A stretch of 64,000 bases of DNA from DATMXT01 sp963662765 (GTDB lineage: Bacteria; Bacillota; Clostridia; Oscillospirales; Feifaniaceae). The notes under the pieces are model-generated. The model was given only the letters and a program-made list of their open reading frames with translations, ran no database searches and was not told the DNA's origin. Position numbers and translations under genes: made by a program. The DNA lies in assembly GCA_963662765.2 (NCBI GenBank), contig CAXXUP010000006.1, positions 403,086-467,085 on the forward strand. The letters run 5' to 3'. Below, piece after piece: positions 1 to 8,458 of this stretch (position 1 is the first letter of the stretch; every line of letters begins with the position of its first letter).

Positions 1-35
1 CAACACCTCTTTTGTGTTTTTGCTAAAAAAATGAT

Positions 36-998
36 TTATGATTTGAGATGCCTGTTTTTAAACTTTTCAACAAACGCTTCCCGGGTGATCAGAAAATGGT
101 TTAATTCGTTGACCAGTATTCCATCGTGATTCCGGTCTTTTTCAACGAAGTACATCGAAATGCCGCCAAGCCCGACGTGTGTTCCCACCGAAACACCCAT
201 TTGCATGATGATAACTTCGCCCGTGAAGCCGCTTTCCTGCAGCAGCTTCGTTTTCAAATTTTCAGCGTAGGCCAAATCGGAGGTATATCCGATGATGACG
301 AAGGTCGTCATCTCCTCGTCAACCCGCCGGATGAATTCCCGCACGTAGTGATTCAAAACGTTCTTTCGCCCGCGCTCCTTGGCGACAATGGCGCCCCTAC
401 TGTCTTTCATGGTCATGATGGGCTTTAGCTTCAGCATCTTGCCGATAATGGCACTCGCATTGGAGAGCCTTCCGCTTCGGATTAGGTTGTCCAGATCGTC
501 GACGGAGAGAAAATGCTTGATGTGTTTTTTGAAAGTTTCATTAAACGAAACGAGTTCCTCAAACGTGTACCCGGCCTCCCGAAGCTGGGCGGACTTGATG
601 ATCAGGTACCCGCTGCCGTGGCTCATGCACAGTGAATCCACGACGTGCAGCTTATATTCGGCCCCGTCGTACTTCTCATAAAACAGCTCCTTAGCCACCA
701 TGGCGGATTGATAAGAGCCGCTGGTGCCGCTGGACATGCAGATGCACAGAATTTCCTTACAGCCTTCCGCGATTCCCTCTTCCATGCAGCGCATAAATTC
801 CGCGGGGCTCGGCATGGCGGTCGTCGGGTTATCTTTGAGGTCCATCATGATGTTATAGAACTCGTCCGGCTGAATATCAATGCGGTCCCGATAGTCTTTT
901 CCGTCTATTTGAATGATAAGAGGCGCGATGCTGATGCGATAGCGGGCTAAGACTTCATCGGACAAATCACAGGTTGAGTCGGCTATTATTTTGATCAT
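36..998 (-). CDS. DegV family fatty-acid-binding protein
   Basis: The 320-residue length is normal for DegV. These cytosolic proteins bind a long-chain fatty acid and, in Firmicutes, present it to fatty acid kinase FakA. Visible here are the N-terminal ADSTCDL motif (usual DST.DL), the SSGTSGSYQSA ligand loop near residue 90, GSGYLI near 130 and RSGRLSNASAIIG near 180. The ATG start has a GGAGG site 6 bases upstream and the gene ends in TAA. No fakA is adjacent. A decayed copy of its first 30 or so codons plus upstream DNA lies near 2272-2500. The family call is firm; the bound lipid is unknown. Confidence 0.93.
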   Translation of the reverse strand: MIKIIADSTCDLSDEVLARYRISIAPLIIQIDGKDYRDRIDIQPDEFYNIMMDLKDNPTTAMPSPAEFMRCMEEGIAEGCKEILCICMSSGTSGSYQSAMVAKELFYEKYDGAEYKLHVVDSLCMSHGSGYLIIKSAQLREAGYTFEELVSFNETFKKHIKHFLSVDDLDNLIRSGRLSNASAIIGKMLKLKPIMTMKDSRGAIVAKERGRKNVLNHYVREFIRRVDEEMTTFVIIGYTSDLAYAENLKTKLLQESGFTGEVIIMQMGVSVGTHVGLGGISMYFVEKDRNHDGILVNELNHFLITREAFVEKFKNRHLKS

Positions 999-1356
999 TG
1001 AACGCCTCCGATTTTTTTACTTTGCGCCTCTTCTTCTAATAGAAAAGCATATGTGTTTAGAATGTGTTTATCAAGGTCCTTAAGTGCTGGCTATATATTA
1101 ACATATTCTGTTTTATTTATGTAGTGGTAACTTGAAATAATTAAAAATTAGATACTCCTTTGCAAAAGGGTTCTGCAAAGGGAGTTTATTTCCAGATACC
1201 AGATGCGTTTTGCTGCTAAATAGGTTGGTTTGTTTCGAGCGATAGGATGCATTTAGCTGCGCACAGGAAAGCGATCGTTTCGAATGGCCGAAATGAAGCG
1301 GATAGAGACGGTTCGAGTCAATTAAAAAAACTTCTCACCCTTAATGCAATATATAC
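999..1356. other. intergenic region upstream of degV
   Basis: No credible gene is seen in this AT-rich stretch between two divergent genes. Roughly 999-1145 is the degV upstream region and matches the degenerate copy at about 2360-2500. Bases 1150-1350 show nothing I can assign. Confidence 0.5.
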
Positions 1357-1385
1357 TTGACATATTGAATGGTATAAAGTATAAT
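1357..1385 (+). promoter_or_regulatory. consensus sigma-A promoter of the XRE gene
   Basis: TTGACA at 1357-1362, a 17-base spacer and TATAAT at 1380-1385 are a perfect match to the housekeeping consensus. The GTG start at 1409 follows 24 bases later, with GAGGGG as ribosome binding site. Confidence 0.85.
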
Positions 1386-1408
1386 ATTCAACATGAGGGG
1401 TGTTACAT

Positions 1409-2071
1409 GTGAAAAACAAAAAAATGAAAATCGCGAGAATTGAAAGTGATGTTTCGCAGGAGCAGTTAGCCGAAATGGTAGGCGTTACTCGGCAGACAAT
1501 CAGCCTGATTGAATCGGGCAATTACAATCCGACATTAAAGCTCTGTGTTGACATCTGCAAAGCACTTAACAAAACCCTAAACGAGTTATTCTGGGGAGGA
1601 ATGATTATGAACACCGAAAAAATAGTCAAAGAAGCAAGAACAATTATGATGATTGGCATCATAATTGGCGCGATATTACTTGGCGCAGGCATCGCATTCA
1701 GGTTAATGGATGTGAGCTTTATATCGAACACAAAAGCGATTATTGGATTGTCTTTTATGCCATTTAGCGTAGCCTTTATCTATTACTTGAAACCGTCGGG
1801 AATTAAAAAGACTCCACAAAAAGTGAAAAATATCATTATCAGCGAAAGTGATGAAAGACTTATTGCGCTTAAAAATGAAGCGGATACAAAAGCATTTAAG
1901 ATAATTCAAGCTGCAATATTTTTAAGCTACATGGGTTATACGCTCATGGTGCCGGAGGATATTTTTGAAGCTGTTGGTTGGTGGATCTTGCTTGGACTTC
2001 TGTTTATTACATTCATTTCTCGGGGAATCCTTATGGCGATGGCGATGAAAAACCCAAAGTCCGAAGAATAA
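1409..2071 (+). CDS. XRE-family regulator fused to a membrane protein
   Basis: Residues 1-63 are a compact Cro/CI-type helix-turn-helix (SQEQLAEMVGVTRQTISLIE), the small XRE type that ends in a LNELFW motif. The frame then runs into a 150-residue protein with about four hydrophobic segments. GTG at 1409 is chosen because GAGGGG lies 8 bases upstream. In this family the regulator usually ends FWEE-stop just before a separate membrane gene. Here removing one G from the GGGG run near 1592-1595 would restore exactly FWEE-TGA, with GGAGG then serving the next ATG. The fusion may therefore be a one-base insertion or sequencing error. The membrane partner is not recognised. Confidence 0.8.
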   Translation: MKNKKMKIARIESDVSQEQLAEMVGVTRQTISLIESGNYNPTLKLCVDICKALNKTLNELFWGGMIMNTEKIVKEARTIMMIGIIIGAILLGAGIAFRLMDVSFISNTKAIIGLSFMPFSVAFIYYLKPSGIKKTPQKVKNIIISESDERLIALKNEADTKAFKIIQAAIFLSYMGYTLMVPEDIFEAVGWWILLGLLFITFISRGILMAMAMKNPKSEE

Positions 2072-2144
2072 CAGCTCGATAAACATTCGTGTTTTTACAT
2101 TGGGTCTTCGATCTGTTCGTAAGGAACCGCTATGCCAAAACCCG

Positions 2145-2195
2145 AATGGCCAATTATATAGGCACCAGTCGGGGGTGCCTTTATAATTGGCCATT
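2145..2195. terminator. 22-bp hairpin after the XRE/membrane gene
   Basis: Arms 2145-2166 and 2174-2195 pair at 21 of 22 positions around a 7-base loop, followed by a T-rich stretch. It is long for an intrinsic terminator. It could also be a small mobile palindrome. Confidence 0.6.
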
Positions 2196-2271
2196 TTCCT
2201 TTTTTCGAACTTGTTCGGTTTAATTTTAAAAACAAATTATTGAGGTCTCAAAAAGAATGTCGGGGCACCTG

Positions 2272-2359
2272 AAATGATAAGAGGTGCGATGCTGATGTGG
2301 CAGCGGGCTAAGACTTCATCGGACAAATCACAGGTTGAGTCGGCTATTATTTTGATCAT
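2272..2359 (-). pseudogene. degV 5' fragment (duplication remnant)
   Basis: The minus strand encodes a start and about 29 residues nearly identical to the DegV N-terminus (MIKIIADSTCDLSDEVLAR and onward), then leaves homology. The similarity continues upstream of the start to about 2500, matching 999-1145. A segment covering the degV promoter and start was therefore duplicated, probably with the XRE gene between the copies. No complete gene remains. Confidence 0.85.
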
Positions 2360-2605
2360 AAAACACCTCGGGGTTTTATAATTTGCACCTCTTCATCAAA
2401 TAGAAAAGCATGTATACCTAGTATGCTTTCGTCAAGCTCGTAAAGTGCTTGCTATATTTAAGCATATCCTGTATTATTTATATAGTGACAACTTAAAATA
2501 TATCTCGATACCAGCAAGCGTGGCACCCTGCGCCCGATTTCGCAAAGCGCCTTGCCTCGCTTTTTGCACGATTTCGATTTAAAATAGTTTGGGAGGAGTT
2601 GAGAA
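2360..2605. repeat. diverged copy of the degV upstream region
   Basis: Bases to about 2500 resemble 999-1145, including AATAGAAAAGCAT and the run ending in a TATTTAT-type stretch. The remainder up to the next gene holds only its GGGAGGAG ribosome binding site. Confidence 0.7.
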
Positions 2606-2938
2606 ATGAACAAAAGAATGAAAGAATCTCTGATTGGCGGGGTAATACTGGGCATTTTCTGTGTGGTGGGGGCATATATCCGCTCCGGATTTACCGCAAC
2701 GCCCGGTTTTGTGTTTGCACTGTGGTATAACCGTGTGATCATCGGGCTTACAGTGGGAGCACCGTGGGGCGCGACTACGAAAAGCAAGGCGCTGGTACGC
2801 GGAGGGCTGCTCGGCCTTTTGGTGTCATTTGCGTTTTACAGTTCTACGGAATATCGCGACCCGGTGAGTTTTGTGGCCGGAATTGTCTATGGCGTAATCC
2901 TGGAGGCATGGCTTGGCAGATCTAAAAAAATAGCCTAG
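2606..2938 (+). CDS. small membrane protein, unknown function
   Basis: This is a 110-residue protein with about four hydrophobic segments (near residues 8-27, 33-52, 67-82 and 87-105), so it is an integral membrane protein. GGGAGGAG precedes the ATG by 7 bases. The stop is TAG, which shows that amber is used as a normal terminator in this genome. A strong terminator follows at 3007-3042. I do not recognise the family. Confidence 0.75.
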   Translation: MNKRMKESLIGGVILGIFCVVGAYIRSGFTATPGFVFALWYNRVIIGLTVGAPWGATTKSKALVRGGLLGLLVSFAFYSSTEYRDPVSFVAGIVYGVILEAWLGRSKKIA

Positions 2939-3006
2939 CAGCATCAGACAGCAATATACGCTGCGTTTTGCGGCGCAAAAGTGCTAGTGTTGTGTCATTG
3001 ACTGAC

Positions 3007-3042
3007 AAAACAGACACCCTTATTCTGGAGGGTGTCTGTTTT
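3007..3042. terminator. bidirectional intrinsic terminator
   Basis: Arms 3007-3020 and 3029-3042 are perfectly complementary (AAAACAGACACCCT), with A and T runs on the two sides. Confidence 0.9.
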
Positions 3043-3116
3043 CATATGCCGATTTTCTCTTCTGCAGGCATGACCGTTAAAATAAACGTGGCCCTCGCGG
3101 ATTGGCAAAAAGGGTA

Positions 3117-3145
3117 TTGTAACCGGTATTACATCGTGCTATATT
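3117..3145 (+). promoter_or_regulatory. promoter of the chrB-like operon
   Basis: TTGTAA at 3117-3122, a 17-base spacer and TATATT at 3140-3145. The -35 lies inside the first operator copy and the second copy lies just past the -10, a layout suited to repression. Confidence 0.7.
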
Positions 3146-3167
3146 AAGCTTGTAACCGGTATTACAT
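3118..3167. promoter_or_regulatory. twin palindromic operator
   Basis: The 17-mer TGTAACCGGTATTACAT occurs identically at 3118-3134 and 3151-3167, 33 bases apart (about three helix turns). Each copy is a dyad, TGTAA-N6-TTACA. The position flanking the promoter points to a dedicated repressor; the ChrB-like product just downstream is the nearest candidate. Confidence 0.75.
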
Positions 3168-3181
3168 TTCGAGGTGATTTT

Positions 3182-3736
3182 ATGGCTTGGAATAAATGGA
3201 TCGCGCTGAGCTACACGCTGCCCAGGGAGCCGTCGCGGGTGAGGGTGTCGATCTGGAGAAAGCTGAAGAAGATCGGCGCCGTCGGCATCTGGCAGTCCAT
3301 GTGGGTGTTGCCCGCAAATGACGAAAACAGCGCCTTGCTGGGTGAGATCAAAGACGAGGTTTCGAAAAGCGGTGGGGAAGCGTTCATTGTGGCGTTTTCT
3401 GCAGACGTTGACGGGGAGAAAATGATTGCGGACAAGCTCGCAGCCGCCAGAAGCGAGGAATACGGAGAGCTTTTTGAGCAGTGCGAGGACTTCTTTATGG
3501 AAATTGACAAGGAGATAGGACGCAGGAATTTCACGTTTGCCGAAATTGAGGAAAACGAGGAGGAGCTGGGCAAGCTGAAGCAGTGGTTTGAAAAAATTGC
3601 AGCCCGCGATACACAGGGTTCGCCCTTTGGGGAAAAGGCCAAGTCAATGCTGGCGCGGTGCGGAGAGCTGTTGGATGGCTTTTGCGAGAAGGTCTATGAG
3701 TATACCGAACTGTCTGATGATACGCGCGGGGACTGA
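3182..3736 (+). CDS. ChrB N-terminal-domain protein
   Basis: The 184 residues match the N-terminal domain of the chromate-resistance regulator ChrB, with the typical opening WIALSYTLPREPSRVRVSIWR and GAVGIWQSMWVLP. ChrB proteins act as chromate-sensing regulators in proteobacteria. The start has GAGGTG 6 bases upstream. Only 2 bases separate its TGA from the MFS gene, so the two are co-transcribed from a promoter bracketed by twin operators. There is no ChrA; the partner is an MFS exporter. Autoregulation is inference. Confidence 0.8.
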   Translation: MAWNKWIALSYTLPREPSRVRVSIWRKLKKIGAVGIWQSMWVLPANDENSALLGEIKDEVSKSGGEAFIVAFSADVDGEKMIADKLAAARSEEYGELFEQCEDFFMEIDKEIGRRNFTFAEIEENEEELGKLKQWFEKIAARDTQGSPFGEKAKSMLARCGELLDGFCEKVYEYTELSDDTRGD

Positions 3737-3738
3737 CG

Positions 3739-4914
3739 ATGAAGAAAAAAGTTTTGTCCAATATCGTGCTGCTTGGCCTTGTCAGCCTGTTCGTTGACAT
3801 GAGCACAGAGATGGTCTATCCCCTGGTGCCGCTTTACCTGACGGCGACGCTCGGAGTCACGCCCGCCGTAGTTGGGCTCATCGAAGGCATTGCCGAGAGC
3901 GTTGCGTCCTTATTAAAGGTGTTCAGCGGCTACATTGGGGACGTGTACCAGAATAAGAAACGCCTTGCTTTCGTGGGGTATTCCGCGTCCGTCGTCTACA
4001 AGATATCGCTTATGCTGGCTTCGACCTGGCCAGGCGTTCTGGCGGCAAGAGTCATCGACCGCACCGGAAAGGGCATCCGCACCGCCCCCCGCGACGCCTT
4101 AGTGGCCCAGTCGGGTGACAGCAAAAAACTCGGAGGGTCATTCGGGCTGCACAAGATGCTGGACATGGCGGGCTCGTCTATGGGTGCATTGCTGGCCTAT
4201 TATTTTGTGGCCACAAACTACGGGTTTCACAAAGCGTTTCTTTTCTCCATCATTCCGGCGGTGATCGGAATTGCACTCATTTCCGCCGTGCGGGAAGACA
4301 AGGCCTGTGATGTGGCTCCTGAGAAGCTCTCACTGAAGGGACTGCGTCTTGACGGAAAGCTGAAGGCGTATCTCGCCGCTATCTTTGTGTTTTGCCTTGG
4401 GAATTCGTCCAACACGTTTTTGCTTTTGAAAGCGAGAGAGCGCGGCTTTACGGCAGCGCAGGTCATTTTGCTGTATTTTATTTTCAATGTGTCCACCTCG
4501 GTTTTAGCCATCCCGTCGGGCAGACTGTCCGACAAATACGGGCGGAGCAAAATCCTGGTGCCGGGGTACCTCATTTACGGGCTCGTCTATTTCGGCTTTG
4601 CGCAATTTTCCGCAAAGCCCGCCGTCGTGCTGCTGTTTATCGCGTACGGCGCCTACACCGCCTTTATTGCCGGTGCGGAGCGGGCCTTCATCGTGGAAAA
4701 TTCCCCGGCCTGCCTGAAAGGGACCGTTTTGGGGCTTTACGGAATGCTGCAGGGCGTGGGCCTGCTCCTGTCCTCGGTGATCGCGGGTCTCATGTGGGAT
4801 GGGCTTGGTTCAAACGCTCCGTTTATATTCGGTGGTGCGGTCGGTATCATTTCGGCCCTTGCGGTTGGGGCAATATTGGGCAGGAATGATCATACTGAGC
4901 TTTGCGCAAAGTGA
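3739..4914 (+). CDS. MFS transporter
   Basis: The 391 residues hold about 12 predicted membrane segments, the usual size for the major facilitator superfamily. MFS signature loops are visible: GYIGDVYQNKKR after helix 2 and DRTGKGIRTAPRD near residue 110, the latter typical of an MFS branch found beside metal or oxyanion resistance genes. It is a secondary transporter of the cytoplasmic membrane, probably an exporter. Operon position after the ChrB-like gene suggests a shared stress substrate, but chromate itself is not shown. Confidence 0.88.
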   Translation: MKKKVLSNIVLLGLVSLFVDMSTEMVYPLVPLYLTATLGVTPAVVGLIEGIAESVASLLKVFSGYIGDVYQNKKRLAFVGYSASVVYKISLMLASTWPGVLAARVIDRTGKGIRTAPRDALVAQSGDSKKLGGSFGLHKMLDMAGSSMGALLAYYFVATNYGFHKAFLFSIIPAVIGIALISAVREDKACDVAPEKLSLKGLRLDGKLKAYLAAIFVFCLGNSSNTFLLLKARERGFTAAQVILLYFIFNVSTSVLAIPSGRLSDKYGRSKILVPGYLIYGLVYFGFAQFSAKPAVVLLFIAYGAYTAFIAGAERAFIVENSPACLKGTVLGLYGMLQGVGLLLSSVIAGLMWDGLGSNAPFIFGGAVGIISALAVGAILGRNDHTELCAK

Positions 4915-4953
4915 AGCCTACAACACTTTTTTGTTTGCCCCATGGTCCACAGA

Positions 4954-4982
4954 TTGACAAGCCATATCCGAGATACTACAAT
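4954..4982 (+). promoter_or_regulatory. promoter of the SLH adhesin gene
   Basis: TTGACA at 4954-4959, 17-base spacer, TACAAT at 4977-4982. The adhesin ATG at 5105 lies 120 bases downstream, giving a long untranslated leader. Confidence 0.75.
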
Positions 4983-5104
4983 ATAAGGTTGAATTTGGAG
5001 AATTTTGGCGGATTTATTTTTTTATACCCGGGACAGCCGTAATCATGGACGAAACAGTCGTGAGATATCAAAGCGCCGCATCCAAAATAGGGGGGAACGC
5101 AAAA

Positions 5105-8100
5105 ATGAGAGACAACATGCGTAAAAGAGCGATCTCGATCATTCTGGCGGTCATGATGACAGTGGGCGTCATGCCGGCGATTTCGCCGGCAGCCGTTGCC
5201 GGCACGGGTGGGACAACCCTTGCAGCCGGAGACATTGCCTTCGTCGGCATCAATTCCGACGGGGACGATGACTTCGCTTTTTTATTGCTCAAAGATATTG
5301 CAGCGGACACGTCCATCTATGTCACCGATAAGGGCTGGAACGACGGCACGGGTTTTAATGCGGCTGCCGGTGACGGCATCTGGCAGTGGACGACAGCCAC
5401 CGCCCGGAGTGCCGGCACGGTCGTACATATCAAAACCAGCAACAATGGGATATATTTGGAAGATGGAAGCAATTTGGCAGCTTCACCGGGTACCATTGTG
5501 AGGTCGCCTGAATACGACTGGAATGACATTGCTGTATCACAAACCGGAGACCAGATTTTCCTGTATCAGGGGACTGAGGCGAGCCCGACAATCATTGCGG
5601 GAATCCATTGGAATGTGGAAGCAGGGACGACGTCGGCCGGCAATTGGGACGGGGTTGCGAATTCGGCAATCACCTCCGCCCTGCCCGATCAGCTGACAAA
5701 CGGAACAAACGCCATTTGGGTATATGGGGCGGGGCCTACGGAATGCGACAATTTCAGATATAACGGAGCCACGGTCTCGGGCACACCGGCTGTCCTTCGG
5801 GTGGCCATCAACAAAATCGCCAACTGGGATGTCGATCTGGCAAGTACGACCGCGTATACGCTAAATCCGCTTCCATACTCCTTTACCGTGACAGTCCCGG
5901 ATGTGGCCCCGACCGTGACGACCGGGGCCGCCACGGATATCACCGAGACGACGGCGACGGCAAACGGCAACATCACGTCGCTCGGCTCGGCAAACCCAAC
6001 CCAGCACGGCTTTGTCTGGGGCACCTCGGCAGATCCGACGGTGGCGCTCCTAACAAAGACGGAGCAGGGGGCGGCCACGGCCACGGGGGCCTTCACCGGC
6101 GACATCACGGGACTTGCTGCCGGTACGACTTATCATGTGCGGGCTTACGCGACAAACTCGGCCGACACAAGTTACGGCGATGATGTGACGTTCACGACAG
6201 CAGCGGCGGCGACGTCCGACACCTGGGACGGCAGCGTCGCGAGCGGATTTGCGGGCGGCAGCGGCTCCTCCGGTGACCCCTACCGGATCGCCACGGCGGA
6301 GCAGCTTGCACGCGTTGCGAATTTGGTCAACAGCGAAACCGAAAATGCAAATTACGGTGATAAATATTATAGATTGACTGTCGACCTCGACCTTGACAAC
6401 CGTCAGTGGACGCCCATCGGCAATACGTCTGATCTGGGCGGAACCAATTTCAAAGGGACATTCGACGGGGACGGACACACGGTTTCAAACCTCGCAATCG
6501 GTACGGCGGGAAGTCCAAACGCAACTTTTGCAAACGCAGGACTGTTCGGATATGTCTATCGGGGAACGGTGAGTGACCTTTTGGTGCTGGATGTCGCCAT
6601 CTACTCCGCGGGCGCGAACGCCGGCGGACTTGTGGGGTATTGGAACGGGACGAGCGGCATTGCAACGCCTGTCACAAACTGCTGCACGACAGGCAGCATA
6701 TCCGGCGGCAGCGGCGCCAATGTAGGCGGTCTGATCGGCCAGGCCGGGTACTGCAGCATCTCTAATTGCTTTTCGACCTGCGATGTGACAGGCGGTGAGA
6801 ACGCCTTCGCAGGCGGCCTTTTGGGGACGACTGTGAGCCCGTGCCCCGCCACGAGCTGCTTTGCCACGGGCAATGTGACTTCAAGCGGAAGTGTGAGCAT
6901 TGCGGGCGGCCTCATCGGCCTGATGGGAGATGCAACCGCAAACTGCTATGCCGCGGGCAGCGCTTCGACAGGAGCGACGTATTGGGGAGGCCTTGTGGGC
7001 TATCGGGACTCGGGCTCCGTCACCGGCTGCTACTACAACAGCACCTTGAACACGGAGGGCGCCGGAAGTGAAACCGGCATCGCGACGGGAAAGATCTCGG
7101 CTGACATGAAACAGCCGGCATTTGTGGTGGATTTGAACACCACCGGATACAGCGGGGTCTGGGAAGCGGATAACGGCGCAAATGAAGGCTATCCCGTCCT
7201 GACGGCGGTGCAGCTGGAAGTAACGGATACTGCCCCTGTCGTGACGACCGCGGCCGTGACAGACATCACGCGGAAGGCGGCCACCGGAAACGGCAGCCTC
7301 ACAAGCCTCGGAGTGCCAAACGCCACGGCCTACGGCGTCTGCTGGGATACGGCGGAGAGCCCCACGGTGTCGGACAGCTTGAAGGATCTCGGTGCGGCAA
7401 CGGCAACCGGTGCCTTCACCGCCGCCATCACAGGCCTTGCGGACGACACCACCTATTACGTGCGTGCATTTGCCGTAAACTCCGCCGGTACGGTGTACGG
7501 GGAGCAGGTGAGCTTCACGACCTTGGAGGGGGCGTCGATCGCACTGGGTGACGCGACCTTCATAACCGCATCGACCTATACCTGCGGCATAGAGATGTCC
7601 TCGCCCGTAAGAATGGTCACAATCTCGGTTGACAGCGGATATTTTACGGTGCCGTCGCTTGGCAGCGGCACCCTCACGTTCTTAGGCGGCACAAGCGGGA
7701 CGGCGTTCATCGATTCCCATGCCGCCGACAAGCAGTTTGACAGCGCGGTATTCTCGTTTACAGATGTTTCGGGCGCTAAGGATCTGCTCAGTGCCATCGT
7801 GTATTCGCCCAGTGGCACCACGCAGCAGACCGTCACGGCCACCGCCAGCACGGTATCGCCGGCTGCAGGTGACATCTATTTTGAAGGGCACTTTTACCGC
7901 TACGTCAGCGCCACTGTCAACTGGGCGGGCGCCGTGGTTGCGGCACACGGGCTGACCGATCCGTATTTCGGCGGTCACGGATATATCGCAACCGCCACAA
8001 ACCAGGCTGAAAACTCCATTTTGTTGAAGCTCGTCGATAACGGCGGCACCGTAGGCGACCACTGGAACGACGCTTGGATGGGGGGCCTTTGGCAGCGCAA

Positions 8101-8356
8101 TACAGAAACAGTTGAAAGCCCCGTCATCGTACGCGACATAGATGGCTACGAGATCACCTACGCCGCACTTCTCGGCGCCACGGAAACCCAGCGCGAAAAC
8201 ATGCTTGTGAATTACAGGCTGACGTTCGTGGACTTTGACGCAGGCAACACCGGCACATATATTTATGCAAATCCGGGGACCGTAAAATATTACTGGATCG
8301 ACGGGCCGGAGGCCGGACAGGAAATTGAAAACAACACCGCTGACTTCGCCCCCTAG
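5105..8356 (+). CDS. giant SLH adhesin, N-terminal part up to an in-frame amber
   Basis: The start at 5105 has a G-rich site about 10 bases upstream and is followed by a signal peptide (KRAISIILAVMMTVG, cleavage near residue 33). The secreted part then shows: a lamin-tail-like beta domain (to about 260), an FN3-like repeat (about 263-365), a GLUG-repeat region (about 370-700), a second FN3-like repeat (about 707-805) and most of a C-type-lectin-like domain (about 928-1083). The frame stops at TAG 8354-8356, inside the lectin-like domain, and continues open in the same frame at 8357. This is therefore the N-terminal half of one 2,343-residue protein rather than a complete gene. Without readthrough the product would lack its cell-wall anchor. 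Confidence 0.85.
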   Translation: MRDNMRKRAISIILAVMMTVGVMPAISPAAVAGTGGTTLAAGDIAFVGINSDGDDDFAFLLLKDIAADTSIYVTDKGWNDGTGFNAAAGDGIWQWTTATARSAGTVVHIKTSNNGIYLEDGSNLAASPGTIVRSPEYDWNDIAVSQTGDQIFLYQGTEASPTIIAGIHWNVEAGTTSAGNWDGVANSAITSALPDQLTNGTNAIWVYGAGPTECDNFRYNGATVSGTPAVLRVAINKIANWDVDLASTTAYTLNPLPYSFTVTVPDVAPTVTTGAATDITETTATANGNITSLGSANPTQHGFVWGTSADPTVALLTKTEQGAATATGAFTGDITGLAAGTTYHVRAYATNSADTSYGDDVTFTTAAAATSDTWDGSVASGFAGGSGSSGDPYRIATAEQLARVANLVNSETENANYGDKYYRLTVDLDLDNRQWTPIGNTSDLGGTNFKGTFDGDGHTVSNLAIGTAGSPNATFANAGLFGYVYRGTVSDLLVLDVAIYSAGANAGGLVGYWNGTSGIATPVTNCCTTGSISGGSGANVGGLIGQAGYCSISNCFSTCDVTGGENAFAGGLLGTTVSPCPATSCFATGNVTSSGSVSIAGGLIGLMGDATANCYAAGSASTGATYWGGLVGYRDSGSVTGCYYNSTLNTEGAGSETGIATGKISADMKQPAFVVDLNTTGYSGVWEADNGANEGYPVLTAVQLEVTDTAPVVTTAAVTDITRKAATGNGSLTSLGVPNATAYGVCWDTAESPTVSDSLKDLGAATATGAFTAAITGLADDTTYYVRAFAVNSAGTVYGEQVSFTTLEGASIALGDATFITASTYTCGIEMSSPVRMVTISVDSGYFTVPSLGSGTLTFLGGTSGTAFIDSHAADKQFDSAVFSFTDVSGAKDLLSAIVYSPSGTTQQTVTATASTVSPAAGDIYFEGHFYRYVSATVNWAGAVVAAHGLTDPYFGGHGYIATATNQAENSILLKLVDNGGTVGDHWNDAWMGGLWQRNTETVESPVIVRDIDGYEITYAALLGATETQRENMLVNYRLTFVDFDAGNTGTYIYANPGTVKYYWIDGPEAGQEIENNTADFAP
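8354..8356 (+). other. in-frame amber codon inside the adhesin
   Basis: TAG interrupts the lectin-like domain between FAP and HVTEGSQDEPNGG. TAG is one base from TGG (Trp) and from CAG (Gln). Lectin-like domains usually carry a Trp a little before the EPN motif, so TGG to TAG is my preferred reading. Confidence 0.8.
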
Positions 8357-8458
8357 CATGTCACGGAAGGCAGTCAGGACGAGCCCAACGGCGGCGACTT
8401 CGTCTACATCGGCTGGCAGGGCGCTTACTGGGACGACCTAAACTCCTTTTCAAGTACG

